Below are positions 25,401 through 40,400 of a stretch of 64,000 bases of DNA, one piece after another. Both the position numbers and the translations under genes were made by a program. Position 1 is the first letter of the stretch. Each line of letters opens with the position of its first letter. Source of the stretch: Bolinopsis microptera (lineage: Eukaryota; Ctenophora; Tentaculata; Lobata; Bolinopsidae); contig NC_087077.1 of assembly GCF_026151205.1 (NCBI RefSeq), positions 3,348,001-3,412,000 of the forward strand, in the 5' to 3' direction. The notes beneath the pieces were generated by a model. It ran no database searches. It saw nothing but the letters and a program-made list of their open reading frames with translations, and was not told where the DNA came from.

Positions 25401-28400
25401 GCAATCGTTCTACTTCTTGGGCAAATGAGGTTATTGAAATTCAAGATAAAGTCCTGTTAATCAAGTGTATGTATCAAGTTTATGTATCAAGTTTAATATA
25501 GGACTATTCGACACGTCATACTGAACACAAAGTAAAAACCACAAAACATAATATGTGCACGTGCGCGTAACGCACCATGCAACTTCCTATTTGTCGGTTA
25601 TATAATTATTTATATTTATATATCAACAGCTGCTGGAACATTGGTATCCTAACAGTTTTAATATTTGAGTATGTTTATGAAACATAATTTCTATCTACTC
25701 ACTCCTTCCCTAAATTTATAGTCAACGGATATAATATATCGAATATTATGTGGAAGAAGACATGAGATACGCTGTGATAGTCTGTTTAGTGATTACATTC
25801 CACCACTGTTTTTCTGAGGAATGTACGATCGTAGAAGTGGGAGATAAAAAGAAATACCTCAAAGAACAATGTGGAAGTCGCTTCAAATGTCCTGTGACTG
25901 ATGAACTGTACTCTGTTGAACTCTACAGAGATAACCCAAAGTGGAACAAATGGTCCCCAAACTGTACTTTAAAGTACGACAAAGCTTGCAGCGATGACCC
26001 ACAATTTTACCAAGTCTGCGGTCACATCAGCTCTGCTTGTCATACAAATTTTGGAGGTGATCACGGTAGAAACCTTTTCTGTCAGTCATACATCTGTGAA
26101 CATAAAGATTACAACCACAGTTTCACGACCACTGGTCAGGGAACGATATCATTTGGAGGAAAGACCTTGTCAGGATTGGTAAACAATCGATATGCTGACG
26201 TAAATGGAGTGGAAACGTGTTCAAATACAAGGATTGACGAGGAGAACAGCCCGTCGGTGAATGATAGTTACATTTGCAAAGGAGAAACAGATTCCTTGAT
26301 ACGAAAGGACCAAACTTGTGACTTGAAATGTGATTGTTATCGCTGCAACGATGAAGCGTTTTGTAGCAATCAAACGTACGGGATTAAGTCCTGTAACTCA
26401 TCAATTGGAGAACACGTCCATGCAATGTACATGTGTGATGGTATGTCACACTGCTACAATGGTGAGGATGAGCAGGAATGTGAGGAGGAGAAGATCATCA
26501 GATACTGCACCCCGGGAGATGTTCACGGACCAAAACACTACAACTTCTTCCCGAACAACATAAGACCGATATACTCTCACCAAATATGTGCAGTTCCAAG
26601 ACTGGGACTCTTTGCTTACACGTGTAAAGATGGACTCGATCAAATCAACTGCACAGATTCTGGCAGGGTAGCTTTTACTTGTAAAATGAATGGTTTCCCG
26701 ACAAACTTGTCGATCTTTACCCTTTGCATGGGCTTTGATTTGTGCGATGATGATTACCAAAACCAATGCGTAGAAGCAGAAAACGGCTGTGTTCTCCATA
26801 AAAGTTTACTGTGCAATAAATATTCCGACTGTCCTCAAGGGGGCGACGAAAGCGATCGTTTCTGCTCAGTAATGTCCAATAGAAGTTGCATAAGGACAAT
26901 ATCAAAAAACGCTCTACCGATTCAATTCCCCATGTCATGGGTTAAAGACGGGATGTTGATTGCAGAGATGGTATTGACGAGGAAGAAAGCCTTTGGCAGG
27001 TATGCGGTAATGGAGCGGTGACAAGGTACTCAGAAGTAGGGGAACAATGTCAGGATGTATTTCTGTGTGGTGGTGATAATGAGCTCGATATTGGTGGTTA
27101 TATTGAGTTGCAGGATTTGTGTGATCAGGTTCACAGTTGTGGGTTGGAAGAAAAAACTTGTGCATCTGCCAGGAATATACCTGCAATCTATAATGAGGTA
27201 TCGCAGCATCGTGAAGAGGGGGCCTTGAAAATAATGCACTGCCTTTATGGACTTGAAAGTGTGAGGTACCTAAAGGGTCAATGCAATGAGGAAATATTCC
27301 AAGGGCCCCATAGAGAAACCTTGGGAGTTCCAGCCGTTTCACTGGTGAAGCCTGTGCAATCAGTTAGCTGTGCCAACACATTTGGAGAGTTGTATGTCTA
27401 TCTTAGCTGCTCTTCATCGTGTACAGACGCATCCTGCCCTTTAAAACCAGTGGGGTCCCAAGATTGTGTAAATATTGATAATCAGATCTTAAGTATCACA
27501 CGTGACTACTGGCTCACGGTAGTGAAGAAACATAAAGGGTCGTACATCAACCCATATTTTCCTTGTGACAATCACAAATGCGTGACTTATGACAAAGTCT
27601 GTGATTTGATAAACGACTGTGGTGACAGCAGCGATGAAACAAATTGTAGCAACCATTTCTTCTGTGAGAATTTATCCCAACGACATCGGTCTGCGATACA
27701 AAATTCGACTGCAGAGACTTTTCTGACGAGTGTGGAGAAGCTTGTAATGTTATATCGAAGAGACTGATACCTGGATCTTTTCTAGCGACTTTCTCATGGA
27801 CTTCAGGGATCTTGGCTTTCATGTTAAATGCATTTGTATTGATAACAACATTGCTGAGCGTTAAGAAGACGAAGTCTCTAAAGCAAAAGCAGGATAAGAT
27901 TTTAATCTTGTTAGTATCGTTGGGGGATTTTACAACCGGCATTTATTTGATCAGTATCGCCGGGTTCGACCTATGGTATGGAAATAGTTTTTGTTTGGAT
28001 AGATTTAACTGGTTAACTAGCTCATACTGTGATTCGCTTGGAGCCCTGAGTACATTTGGAAACCAGCTATCCCTACTTTCCATGACGGGTCTGAGCATTT
28101 CTAGAGTAATGAATTTCGACAATTTGACCAGAGGAGGCACTGCTTCAAGAAAATGTCGTACCATCTTTGTGTCCATGATTGTGTTTTTGATATCAGTTTC
28201 TCTGCTTGTGTCGGTAATTCCCCTTGTTCCAATTCTTGAGGACTACTTTGTTAACGGTTTGTTTTATGATGGAGTAAACCTTTTTTCAGCCACTGTTAAC
28301 AAAAAAACTCACTATAAAATTTTCAAAAACTACTTTGGACGATACAGATATCGATCGATGAGCTGGTCAGAAATTCAGGCAGTTGTTAAAAAGATGTTCT

Positions 28401-31400
28401 CCAATGATTATGGCAATGTTGTTGGTGCCAAAGTTGGATTCTACTCGAATGATGCGGTTTGCAGCTTCAAATATCTGGTAACTATGTCAGATCCACAGTT
28501 CGGATATTCAGTTGGAATTATCTATCTGAATTTCACATGTTTTGTCATAATAACTGCATGTTACTGCTTCATCGAATATACGGTAAGAAAATGTTCAGAG
28601 AACGTTTCTGATGCTGGAAATGTTGTCCAGAGTAAGAATGGAATAAAACTGACGACGAAAGTGGCATTCATTATAGCAACAGATTTCCTCTGCTGGATTC
28701 CATTCATAGTGATCTGCACTCTCCACTATTTGCAGGTAATGGACGCCGCCCCCCTGTACTCTTTATTCTCAATAGTTGTACTACCCATCAACTCTGTGAT
28801 CAATCCTATCCTCTACAGCGCGACTCTTTGGGCTAAACTGTGGTCGTTCTTTGAAGGAACAGGGCGTTTACTACAGGGAATTGTCATGAGAATCAGTGCC
28901 GGTATTGGGAATTGCAACAGAAGAGCGACTGAGGGCACAGGCAATGTGTAATTGTAAAGGGGAGTAAACAGTAAATTGACAAACATCGTAGAACTGTTTT
29001 CTAATTTGTGTTTGGAAACGCTTCCGAATCATTTTGATTTCTAGTTGTTTTATTTTTTCTATTTTAGCTTATTATCCTCATCATTTTAAACTACATAATA
29101 CACCTAGTGATATTTTATATCACCCAGTTTAACTGTCGTTCAGTTCCACATCCCCGAATTTAAATATTATAGATATAAAAGTAAAGCACACCCACTGTCA
29201 ACAGCTCTTCGAACTTCTCCTTGAGATTTTAGTTCAGTCCTTTGTCCTTGAGTTCTTCATTTACTTACAATTCCATCTTGCTACCAGGGTTTAAAATAAA
29301 TAATTCCAAGACGGAGAATACTCCAGAATACTAAAAGAGTACTTTTCTTAAAGAGCTGTTTCTACCAGAACCTATCCCTTAATAGGTTCGGTAGAATATG
29401 CTCTATTTACAGGTAGAATATAAAGTTCAATTAAACTATTTAATTCAATACCTAACTTGGAGCAATCTGGAGATCCGTCTGGAAAGGTTATCTGCCCATT
29501 TTCACAGACTGCTGTGACTTCGCCACCTTTTTTGGCATGTTTCCGAGGACACCTATAAGCTACTTCCGCTCCATTTTCTGCCGGAAACTGCGAGTCTGCC
29601 ACTTCAATGTTCAGCTCAGATTTGAAAGTCTTACAATTAGCTGAAATTTATTAGATAAGGTCTTAATTATAAATCAAGAGGCTTGCATTATATAATGAAC
29701 ATATTGACACGGGTGCAGAGTTGAGTCTGTACGGAACCTAGTAGTTTCAGATCCTTGTTTAACTTGCCGTACAGCAAGGTCATCCACTACTTTAGCCCGG
29801 CGAGGCACATAACTCCCTCCACAACTCCATGACAAATGTTTCATATATACTAGCCGAGTTCACAAGATATATCCTTGTGTTTGAGAAGAGCTCGTTAGAA
29901 CTGCTTCCTTTCCCTTCAGTATCCCACAGTCTCTCGAGTTTCGTAACTGCCAGAGAACTCTCTTAAACAATTACTAGACTCGGTGAATAACACGTTTTAG
30001 ATATTGTGATAAATTGACTTGAAATCATGGAAATGCTCGCCTGAGAAAAATTGGGACCAAATGATCGTATGATAGATTTCTTGAACACGGTCATCGCAAT
30101 TTATGATGTATTCTGACGCATACAATGAAATTAATCACAAATTATTTTTACCATAGCAACTTGGAGGATCACCAGCATGTTGAAGATTCCCATCGTTACA
30201 AGTCGCTTTTTCATCTCCAATGTAAGTGTAGTCTTCAGGACAGCTGAGTGTAACCTCAATCTCGTGTTGAACTGGTAGCTCCGGTTCTGTCAGCACCTTC
30301 TTCCATGTTGGGTCCACTGTGTTGCATTGAGCTGGTTCAACTGAAATGAGCAGTGACACTCTACTTGGAATTCAATGTGTATTGTTCAAAACTCAAAAGT
30401 ATTTTAACTTATTTCTCCCCTTTTTGAAGTACTACTTATCTCACGATCCTAACCTGATTTTTCGCATGTAGGGACCTCGCAGAATTCCCACCGTATGTCG
30501 GGTGAGGTTGTGTAACACCATGTTTCATTGTACCTCTCTCCTGGGTTTCTGCAGTAGTTGTGATCACCTATTCCTTTGTCACCATATTTGGCCACAGTGT
30601 ATCCATGTGGTGTAGGTGATTGTTCAGTCCATTTATGACAAGTTAATCCACTCTTAGTCACAGACCGATTTCCATTGTACCCTGCTCCCTTAGCGTCTCT
30701 GTTGTCTTTGCTCCAACATCCAATATCTGCAATACAGTGTTACTGAAACATTGGGAGGATTACTTTTCCAATTCAAATGGCGTAAAAGTGAACTTAATCT
30801 AGTCTTTTCTGTGGAATTCTCTATGGTGCAGTTTTGCTTCGATCAAATAAACGGTGTATTCATGCGTGCTTCGACGAATTAAATTGAGCTTCGCGACAAA
30901 AGGTAGAGGACATGGGATGCAGATGGTTAATTAAACTAATCAGTCTAATAATTGCTTACCAGAGAAGTAATTACTAAAATACATTTTAAATTTATCTAGT
31001 TTGTATCGAAAGACAATACTTTTGACTCAGTAAGTAAGGAAACCTGCTGCAAGATCTTTACAGCACCAACATGTACCACAGCCGGGTGTGTTCTCATTCT
31101 CTCCTTTCGTATAGCGACCACCAACAAGCCTAAACAATATGCACTATATCAATTACTTCCTTAATTTTGTATCCTTGATCGTTACAAATGAATCATTTAC
31201 GTAAGGTTTAGATATAAGAGGGAATATCTGACCTGTTGCACGCGGTCAGTCCGTCGTTAGCTGCTACCCATTCCCGGTCCTCAGTAGTCCAGCGGTGGCA
31301 TACCCAGTCTTCTTTTCGTTCTGCTGAAATGTTGCAGTGATGATTAAAGAAGACGGTTTGGGGTGTAGTAAATTAAAACTGATTTTAATAAGCAGTGAAT

Positions 31401-34400
31401 CGCTACTTTTCATAGATTCAATAAATACTGAAAAAATATAGTTTACTAATTATATGTGGCTTAAGGATTAACGTCATGGGACGGTGACTTAACTTAATCA
31501 GTTCAATGAAAACTTACCACAGAGAGCTAGAAAGTAGAAGATTATGAAAAAGACTGCCAACGGAAGAATTGACATTCTGGTTTTCTTTTGGAATGAACGG
31601 TCAAAGGACGGTCGACAAACAAATATTAACAAATAGAATTCACATTGAAAAGTAATTGTCAAGCAGCTTGCTGGTTTGCAGCATCATGGGATATTGAATA
31701 AGCGACCACATTTAATTAAATTATACGACGTATATACAACAATTATTGCGAAAAACCGTTGGATCACGTGACCTGGCCATAAAAGGAAACTGTAGACCTC
31801 TAATATCTCGTTAAGGACTAGGGTTTTAACAGATGCTTGAGTTAGGGCAACCACTGGACAACTGAGTAACTAGGTTCAGCTTGTCGGAGTAGATAAGATT
31901 GTGAGGCGCCACAAATCTTTGCTCGTTAAAAACCAAATGAGAAATCTCTTTGTATTCCTCTGATCCTCTGTGTATTCTCTTTGTATTCCTCTATCCTCTT
32001 TATCCCCATCAGAGAAAATTTACATGATTTATGGAAATTTTACAATTGCACTGCACACTGAAAGTTAGGGAAATGAAGAACTAGGATCATACAAATTTTG
32101 GGGAAAGATGTCATAATAGCTATGACTGTGCGGTTAATGAGTCATTGCTGCTGTTGTTGTTGCGAAAGTTACAAATTTAGGAACGTCCTTTATTCTTGAA
32201 ATAGAATACAAGTACACACACAAAGGCTAACTACGCGGTAGCAGCAAACTGAACTTATCGCTTAGTTACAAAAGATAAGAGAGCTCGATAATTGCAACGT
32301 AAGCTACATTGACTTCACACATTATGATTTATGGAAATTTTACAATTGCACTGCGCGCTGAAAATGAGGGCAATGAAGAACTAGGATCATAAACATTATT
32401 GTGCACAGATGTCATAATAGCTATGACTGTGCGGTTAATGAGTCAATTTCTTTTTGGCTCAAGGGAGGGGAGTAAATTTTTTGTTGTTGTTGTTGTTGTT
32501 GTTGTTGTTGCGAAAGTTACAAATTTAGAAAAGTCCTTTATTCTTGAAATAGAAACGTGTTCTAACCTTCTAACGTTTACAGGTGATAACAGGATTATTT
32601 GTCTTGGAACGACTCTACTCCTCCCTGCACGTGACTCTACAGCAGAGACTGCTAAAGAGACTCGGCACTTTATCTTCTCTCCTGGTTGACAGATACACTG
32701 CAGTGAGACATGCTGCTGCTAGAGTCCTTACAACCCTCGCCAAACACAATACTGTGAGTTTTGGGGAGTACACAATCTCATTCAACGTAGGCTAGGCTAC
32801 AAACCGTTTTTACTATAAATATCTCCGGGATTTCGACGCGGGATCATATTATCACTCAGCCCGGCCCGCTGTTAGATAAACATTTCAAGGTGATATCATC
32901 CCGCCCCGGAAATTTGTATAAACCCGCCCGCTTTTTAGTCGTAACTGATGTTTATCCCTCAATTCTCCGACTTACAATAATCAATGATACTGCTGATTAG
33001 AACTCGATAATAGTAGAACAGTTAGACGCGCGATCACGTGGGCGCGTCACGTGCGTACCACGTGCCACCAATAGCATACGCCGAGTCTATACCACGTGAC
33101 ACGAAAGCGCACCACGTGATATGAAACAACGTTCAAGCTATTGCTCCACTATGACAGATCGGTTTGACATTCTAAAGTATAAATCCCTTGTCGAAATCGC
33201 CGGAGATAATTATAATCCATAAACACTTCACGCTCAGGGCTAAATAAATGTAATACCTCAGCTGGCGCTTCGGGATTACATATTAACACAAAACTCGTGC
33301 GCTGCGCGCACTCGTATGTGTTTCCCGCTAGCGCGGGATGATCTGTTATATAAACCCTTTGCGTGGCGGGTTTATGTTATTATAAATTATCCTGCAAAAT
33401 TGATGATAACACAGTATTTATGCAGCAAAATATCCAAAATATATTGTATAAGATATATAACTAAATAATTTACACAATATGGTGCTCATGTCTGAACGGC
33501 TATCCTTTCCGCCTTTTTCCCCCTCATCGGTGCAAAATTTGTAAACCAAACACTGGTCGTCTTATCATATTGTTAATGTTTTCAGGTGGATGTAATGAAC
33601 CATTTACTAAGTGATACTATCAGAGAACTGGACAGTTCTGATAGTCACAAGCGTCAAGGCGTCACAGAGTGTATTCATTCCATCGTCAAGGTATAAATTC
33701 AAATGCAATCTATATCATTTCGTCAGTCGTAAAGCCGTGACCTTAATGAATGGCATCATTGATGGTCGATGGATCATTCGTGATAGTTCACATAGTGTTA
33801 CTACACAGTACCTTAACGAATAAAACCCACCAATTCTCCAGAAATTAGACCTGAAAGTTGTCCCCTATGTCGTGCTGCTGGTAGTGCCCATGTTACGGAG
33901 AATGGGGGACTCTGCTCCTGACATCAGGTCTCTTGCTACCCTCACCTTCGCTCAACTTGTTAAACTCATGCCACTGGACGCAGCAAAGGGAGAGGTGAAG
34001 GGCTTGTTGGAGGAACTGGCAGTGGAGAAGGTCAAACAGAAGGTAAGGGCGTGGCTCAGTAAAATCCAGATTTACTGCAAAGTGCAAACCCCCATTTATC
34101 TCGTCCATTTCCTTCCCCCAAATTAGGTTTAGCATACATAATTAGAACAACCAAAACCTCGATTAATCGCAAACCCCGATTCACTGCGGCTGTTTCCTTT
34201 ACCCAAACCCCGCGGTAAAATCGGGGTTTTATTGTATCGGTATTGGTTTAAAATCGAGCGAGACGTGCTTTTCTTTGAGTGATCTCTTATTTGTTAGGTA
34301 GATCTTTCAATTATCAAAATTTCAGCATTTCTTAGAGCAACTTATGAATCCAAGTCTGATCAAGGATTGTGAAGTTCCGATAAAGATAGATGCCAAACTT

Positions 34401-37400
34401 CGTAAATATCAACAGGTTCTTATCGATATAATTTTTAATTTGAATAATCATATTTGTTGCTATTTTTTATGATTATTGATAGACGGAATAGGTTATTCAG
34501 CCAAGTTGTAAGGTCGTTACATAGTGATTTGTTAGGGCAAGATTTGCAATTTATGGGACCATTCACCATCTATATATGTGAATAAGTTTGTAACAAAGGT
34601 TTCTCTTCATAAATTTGTTGTCCATAGTCCCAGGAAACACATCAAAACGTTGTCAGGACTATGAACACATTCTTGAAGAAAAACCTTTGTTACGAATGCA
34701 TCCACATCTTATCCTACTCCTGCCCTAACTCCAGGCTTCTTAACGACAAAACGTTTCCCTCTATTATTGTATTACATGAAATATTTGTGCTCCTATCTGA
34801 GTTATGCTACCAAGGCAGATCCGAGGCTGTTCGGGACCAAACAGAAACCTTAAGCAGCTGAATCGCTCTCAATGTATTGAAGACTTCAAGGAAACTTGCT
34901 ATAAAAGTAGTGACTTCAATTTGAAGTCACTACTTGTATAGCAAGTTTCCTCTGCAAACCAAGTCGTCAGGTGTTAATCCATTGTCCACGGTCATACGAT
35001 CTAGAACTTATACTTCTCCTATCGTCTAGTTTTACTTTCATTCTCTAAGCTTTCACAACCTCATTGCTCACACTGAGGTGTTACCATGGTGTTACTATGG
35101 TAACTACCCCACTGAGCCACTCACATCTGCTGTGGGTCCTAACACTCAGACTTCCGAGTCCCTACACTAGCATAAGAGACGGGAAAGGGTGGTTCTCGTA
35201 TCAAGGAAAAGGAACGGGCTGAAGGCATACAAGGGTAGCATTAATAATAATTAATAGCATCCTCATGACCTACCATAATTTCTTTGCCATACAATGCCAA
35301 ATCTCGTCACATTATGCGGCAAGTCCTCTTACGGCTCACGACTAGATTCTATAAGCTTGTCTTCTCGAGTCTGGAATCTGCTGGTTCATTGTCATTCATT
35401 ATACTAAACACTGGAGTGGGTGATTAATTATGTTAATAATTCATGTATTAATAATTCATTGTCTTTACGCCATTGAATCTCTCCAGGACGGAGTTAACTG
35501 GTTGTGGTTCCTGTGTCAGTTCGGACTTCACGGTATCCTTTGTGATGATATGGGGCTGGGGAAGACGCTTCAGACGTTGTGTATTATTGGAACTGCTCAT
35601 CACAACCGACTCAACTCTCATCCGGTTAGTAGCTTATCTGGGATTTTTTAAGTCGACTTGTTATGGCTAGTTCTTTGAAACCCTTTTGAATAAGTTGGAA
35701 CTCTATCAAGGAAAATGTCCAAAGATAAGAAGGTACTAGCTATGTCTGGGTAATCACACTGTATCTCGACAACCCTATATCTCCATTCGATTGGATTTTT
35801 TACCGGGGAAATCCTGAAATAATATCACAATATTGATACAATTTTGTGCAGCTAGTTCTAGTATACTTTTATGCAAATTTTGCCAACGAAATTAACTTTC
35901 TCAAGAATTTAAAAAACATGGCTATTGGACCGAAAATTGGGTTCTAACCGGGTAAACTCAGTCTAATCATCGCAGAACCACTTTTAATGAATCTACGGTC
36001 AAAAATAGGGAGTATCTGGGGTCCAAGCGTATCGAGCAGAAAATTCCCGTAGGCGTAAGGCATTCTACTACATGGCGATATAATATGCGTGACGACTGAC
36101 GATATGTACAGTGTTTTTCGAGAAACAGTGTGCAAACTATGTCTGTAATATACGGTTACCTAAATTCCATAATATTATCTCCATCGTACACGCTTTTAAG
36201 GTCCCCTGTGGCCTTAAATATTCTTTATCGCGATTTTACTGATAACATGAGGTTCAAGGTTATAAACCTCGCGATTTTTAACCTGGTTAAAAGTCAGTCA
36301 CGTATTGTGGTATGACGCAAAATTCCTTATCTCTATTTATGAGAGGCTGTTAAGAGTTACCGACTAATAGGGACGCGAAGTGCATTGCATATTTTATAAA
36401 TTTATGAAGGAGTAAGTTTTCAGTTGATGCTAATTTGTATATTAATTTATTGCTTGTTTAATTTGTTTTGTGCTTAATTTATGATTACTTGTATCTGAGA
36501 TTCTGTGATTTAATTAATTTTGTTGATTATAATGTTGTGATTGTATAATTTATTGTAAATATAATATTATATTTCAGTATTATGTAACGCGATGGAAATA
36601 TTTTAAGCGGGTAATATCCTGTCCAAACCCAGGAATCAGGATACATAACATTAAGACTTTGTAGTAACTTTGTATGAAAAGCAATAAGCATTAATAGGCC
36701 ATCAAAAGTGCTCAGCAGTTAGCGCATTTTGTTTACATTTTGCACTTAACTGCTAAAATCTGGATATGAGTGTAGAATTTATCATGACGCCGATGTTTTA
36801 TCGCATCTCAATATATTGTAGAGACTTAGATCTGATTTTGACGCATAGTTTGAGGACAATAATCACACACTCCTGGTAGATTTCTCAAGTGGAAGTAAAT
36901 TTTACCAGAGCTAATAAATTTTGATTGACCTTTGTTGTTTTCAGGAGGAGAAAGCACTACCTTCTCTAGTGGTATGTCCCCCGACCCTGATAGGGCACTG
37001 GTACTATGAGACCCAGAAGTTTGTCTCCTCCACTGACCTGTCCCCTATAATGTACCACGGGACTGCTGCAGAACGGATACTACTACAAGTGAGCTCTTTT
37101 ATAGTCAACCCCTTCATCAATTGGACCCGAATTTATCTCCTCAATTTACAAAAACTTTATACACCTAGAAAGTACCACTGTATCATGTCAAGCTTAAATT
37201 CAAAGAGACACGTTTACATTACAATACAACGGTAATTTGCAGCCAAAAATCACTATTTCATGAGGTGTTGTTGTTAACAAGTTAACAGATGCACAAGAGT
37301 CAAAGTTCAAGACTTTGATTCATTTGCATTTATATACCTACTTGATACGAAAGGAATAGTGAGGCGTATTCTGCCTACTTCTATGTAAAGCGGGGTCTAA

Positions 37401-40400
37401 CAGCCCTCCGGACCACTTGTGGGTTAGACTAGAGGAACACTTATTCGTTGACTTGTTACATTAAATTTGCGATTGGTTTTATTTGTACGTCGTTGAGGCC
37501 ATCCGCCCTTGTTGATTACAACTTCTGTAAAAATTAATTCTACGTAATTATTCATCTCTTGTCTGTTCACAGGCTGTAGTCCGTTCTCGAAAACACGACC
37601 TAGTCATCTGCTCGTACGACGTGCTCCGCAATGATTTCGAGTTCTTCTCAACCCTCAAGTGGAATTACTGTGTTCTTGACGAGGGTCATGTCATAAAGAA
37701 CAGTAAGACGAAAGTTTCTCAAGCTATCAGAGGTAGGAATAAAAAGTTGAGAGGTAGTATTTCGTTACAGTTATGTAACGGGGATTATTCTAATTCGATC
37801 AATCCAACGCTTTTTTGAAATAATGATTCCAGTTAATATATCGTTAATGTTAGAGATTTGAAGTGGAAACATTGTAAACTTAAAGTTCCGGTATGGTGAA
37901 TGAACGAATTTGTCTAGATAAAACTGCACCTCTGTGTGTTGTACAATCAATTTGGTAGTTGCAGTTCCACATCCAATTGGTAATATAATGGAACTGGGCA
38001 ATTGCGTTATCTCATTGCATGAAGCTACCGGGGTTTGACAAGGAGTTAAGTATCATGGATTTCCAACTCATCTGAGGAAACAGTGTTGTTTATGCTAAAC
38101 TGTATCTACGTCTGTTCACAGATTGATCACATATTGTTCACAGATTGAATAACAAATCTCAAACTCAGTTATTAACATCAACATTATTTTAAAAAGTCCC
38201 CCTGAAGAGTAGAACATAATGCCAGGAATGCAGGCATTACACAGGCTGATACTATCTGGTACACCGATACAGAACAATGTTTTAGAGCTCTGGGGACTAT
38301 TCGACTGGCTTATGCCTGGTGAGTACTTTTCATTGAATAAGTGGACTTTGGTGACTTGGTTAGAGTTCAACTAAATTCGGACGATCTCCTGCCCGCCATA
38401 TTGAATATGTTTTAGCTCGACCCATTTGAATAAGACTATGACAAGACGACATATTATTGCTTATAAAAGGGTGCCCTCATATTCTTTGTAAATGATATTA
38501 AGTGCTGACACTATTCTCTAGGTTTCCTGGGCAGTGAGAGGCAGTTTAATGAGACGTACAGTAAACCTATAAACCTGTCACGTGATGCAAAGTCCTCCAC
38601 CAAGGATCAGGAGGCTGGAGCCCTCGCTATGGAATCCTTACACAGACAGGTTATCTCACAGTTATATGGAACTTGATGGGGGGGGATGCAACGTCAATTA
38701 ATGTCAGTATTCCATAAAAACCCCAAACTGACATTGGACATTAATGACATTAATTGACATTAATTGACATTAATTGACATTAATTGACATTAATTGACAT
38801 TAAGTTGTCCTTGAAAATTTGAGATTATCATTATTCGATAAATATTCAAGATATTCACGTCTATGTAAGTTAGACCGGTTCAAAAAAAAAACAAAATGTC
38901 CTTGAATAATTATGAGTATGTTCTTATCTGTTGATCCTTAGGTTCAAAGACCACCAAAAAAAATTTCAGCTTCCAACTCTTCCAACTCTTTCCATCTTCG
39001 GTCCCCACCGGCCACGCCCATATTTTATTGGTTTCTTATACAGGTAAAATATCTAGAATCGGCTTTTTTAGTATGTAGGAGTAATGTTAGCTGTTTAAGA
39101 TTCGTTATTCAAATATTAATGTCATGAAGGCATTTCGTTTAATGTGGGTTTTAAGTTCTGATGATGTTGAGAACCACGCCTTTGGATGGCCACGCCCATT
39201 TAGAAAATTGAATTTCGGAAAACCGTATTATTTTAGTTTTTATTGTTTAATGATCTGAATTTTTTCACATTTCACATTTCCATATGTGATAGTATTGATT
39301 AAATTGATGATATAAACGTCTCAGTGCTAAAAAATATGGTAGAACTACATAATCTCTGGTCGAAAAATATCGTGTCAATTAATGTCAGTATTCCAAAGTT
39401 TTGCAAAACTGACATTGACATTAATTGACATAATATTGACATTAATTGACATTAATTGACATTAATTGACATTAATTGACATTAATTGACGTTGCATCCC
39501 CCCCAACTTGATACACTTTGTGAATCTTCTGCTTGTGACCTATTTAAAAAACGAATTTACAATTTTTACATGCTGAAAATTCAAAATTTGCCCATGGAAC
39601 TATTATATAGGGCAACCCTCTAGTTCCATGGGAAAATTTTCATTGAAATTTTTCACTCTAAACAAATTTGTGAACGTGCTCACGTTTTAAATTTTTCTCA
39701 TTCAAATAATTTAGTCGCTGCGGTAGTAATCGATATTATAATTGCACTTTGTTGTCCCGCACCGAAGTTTCTGTTTCTGTTTGTGTATCCTAATTAAAAT
39801 TCGAGTGGCTGCAGTTCTGATCCTACCCGACACCACCAATACGCGTATCGATTACTGTGTGCAAATCATTTGCCCATGAAACAGGTCCAAGGTCAAAAGG
39901 AAATCGCGGCACGTGCGGAATCGCGATTTTTCCCATTCTCCGCGACAAATCGCTATTTTTTCATTTCTCCGCGACAAATTGCGCATTTTTCTTTAAATCT
40001 GAGGACCAAATTTGCGTATTCTCCTTTCAATCCGAGGGCTAAATATCACGCTCTTTATAATTATATGGAACCAATCACTATCACATCCACAGCCGAATGT
40101 AGGCACGGACTTGAGAAGACCGAACAGATATTTTCGGCTCATAATGATCAGGGTAGCATGAAAAAAGTAGTTTCCAGAAAAATTAGTTTCCAGAAAAACT
40201 TTGATAACAATTTCGACTTTCCGAGTCATTCTCGAGAGGTACTTCGATGGCAAAGCTCCCGCTTCCGAGCTCGTATTGCAAAGGAGAGGTCTGCCTTCTG
40301 AGATCTCATTACAAGGGGAAGCATCGAGTCCAAAATCGTTAATCGAGGGGATACGTGTGTACATTTTGACTGTCCATCCATTGTTAATGGACAAGGAAAG

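Noticed and set aside
38700-39500. CRISPR-like array of regular short repeats
   Set aside because: The TGACATTAAT units are contiguous with no unique spacers and lie within transposon ends of an animal genome.
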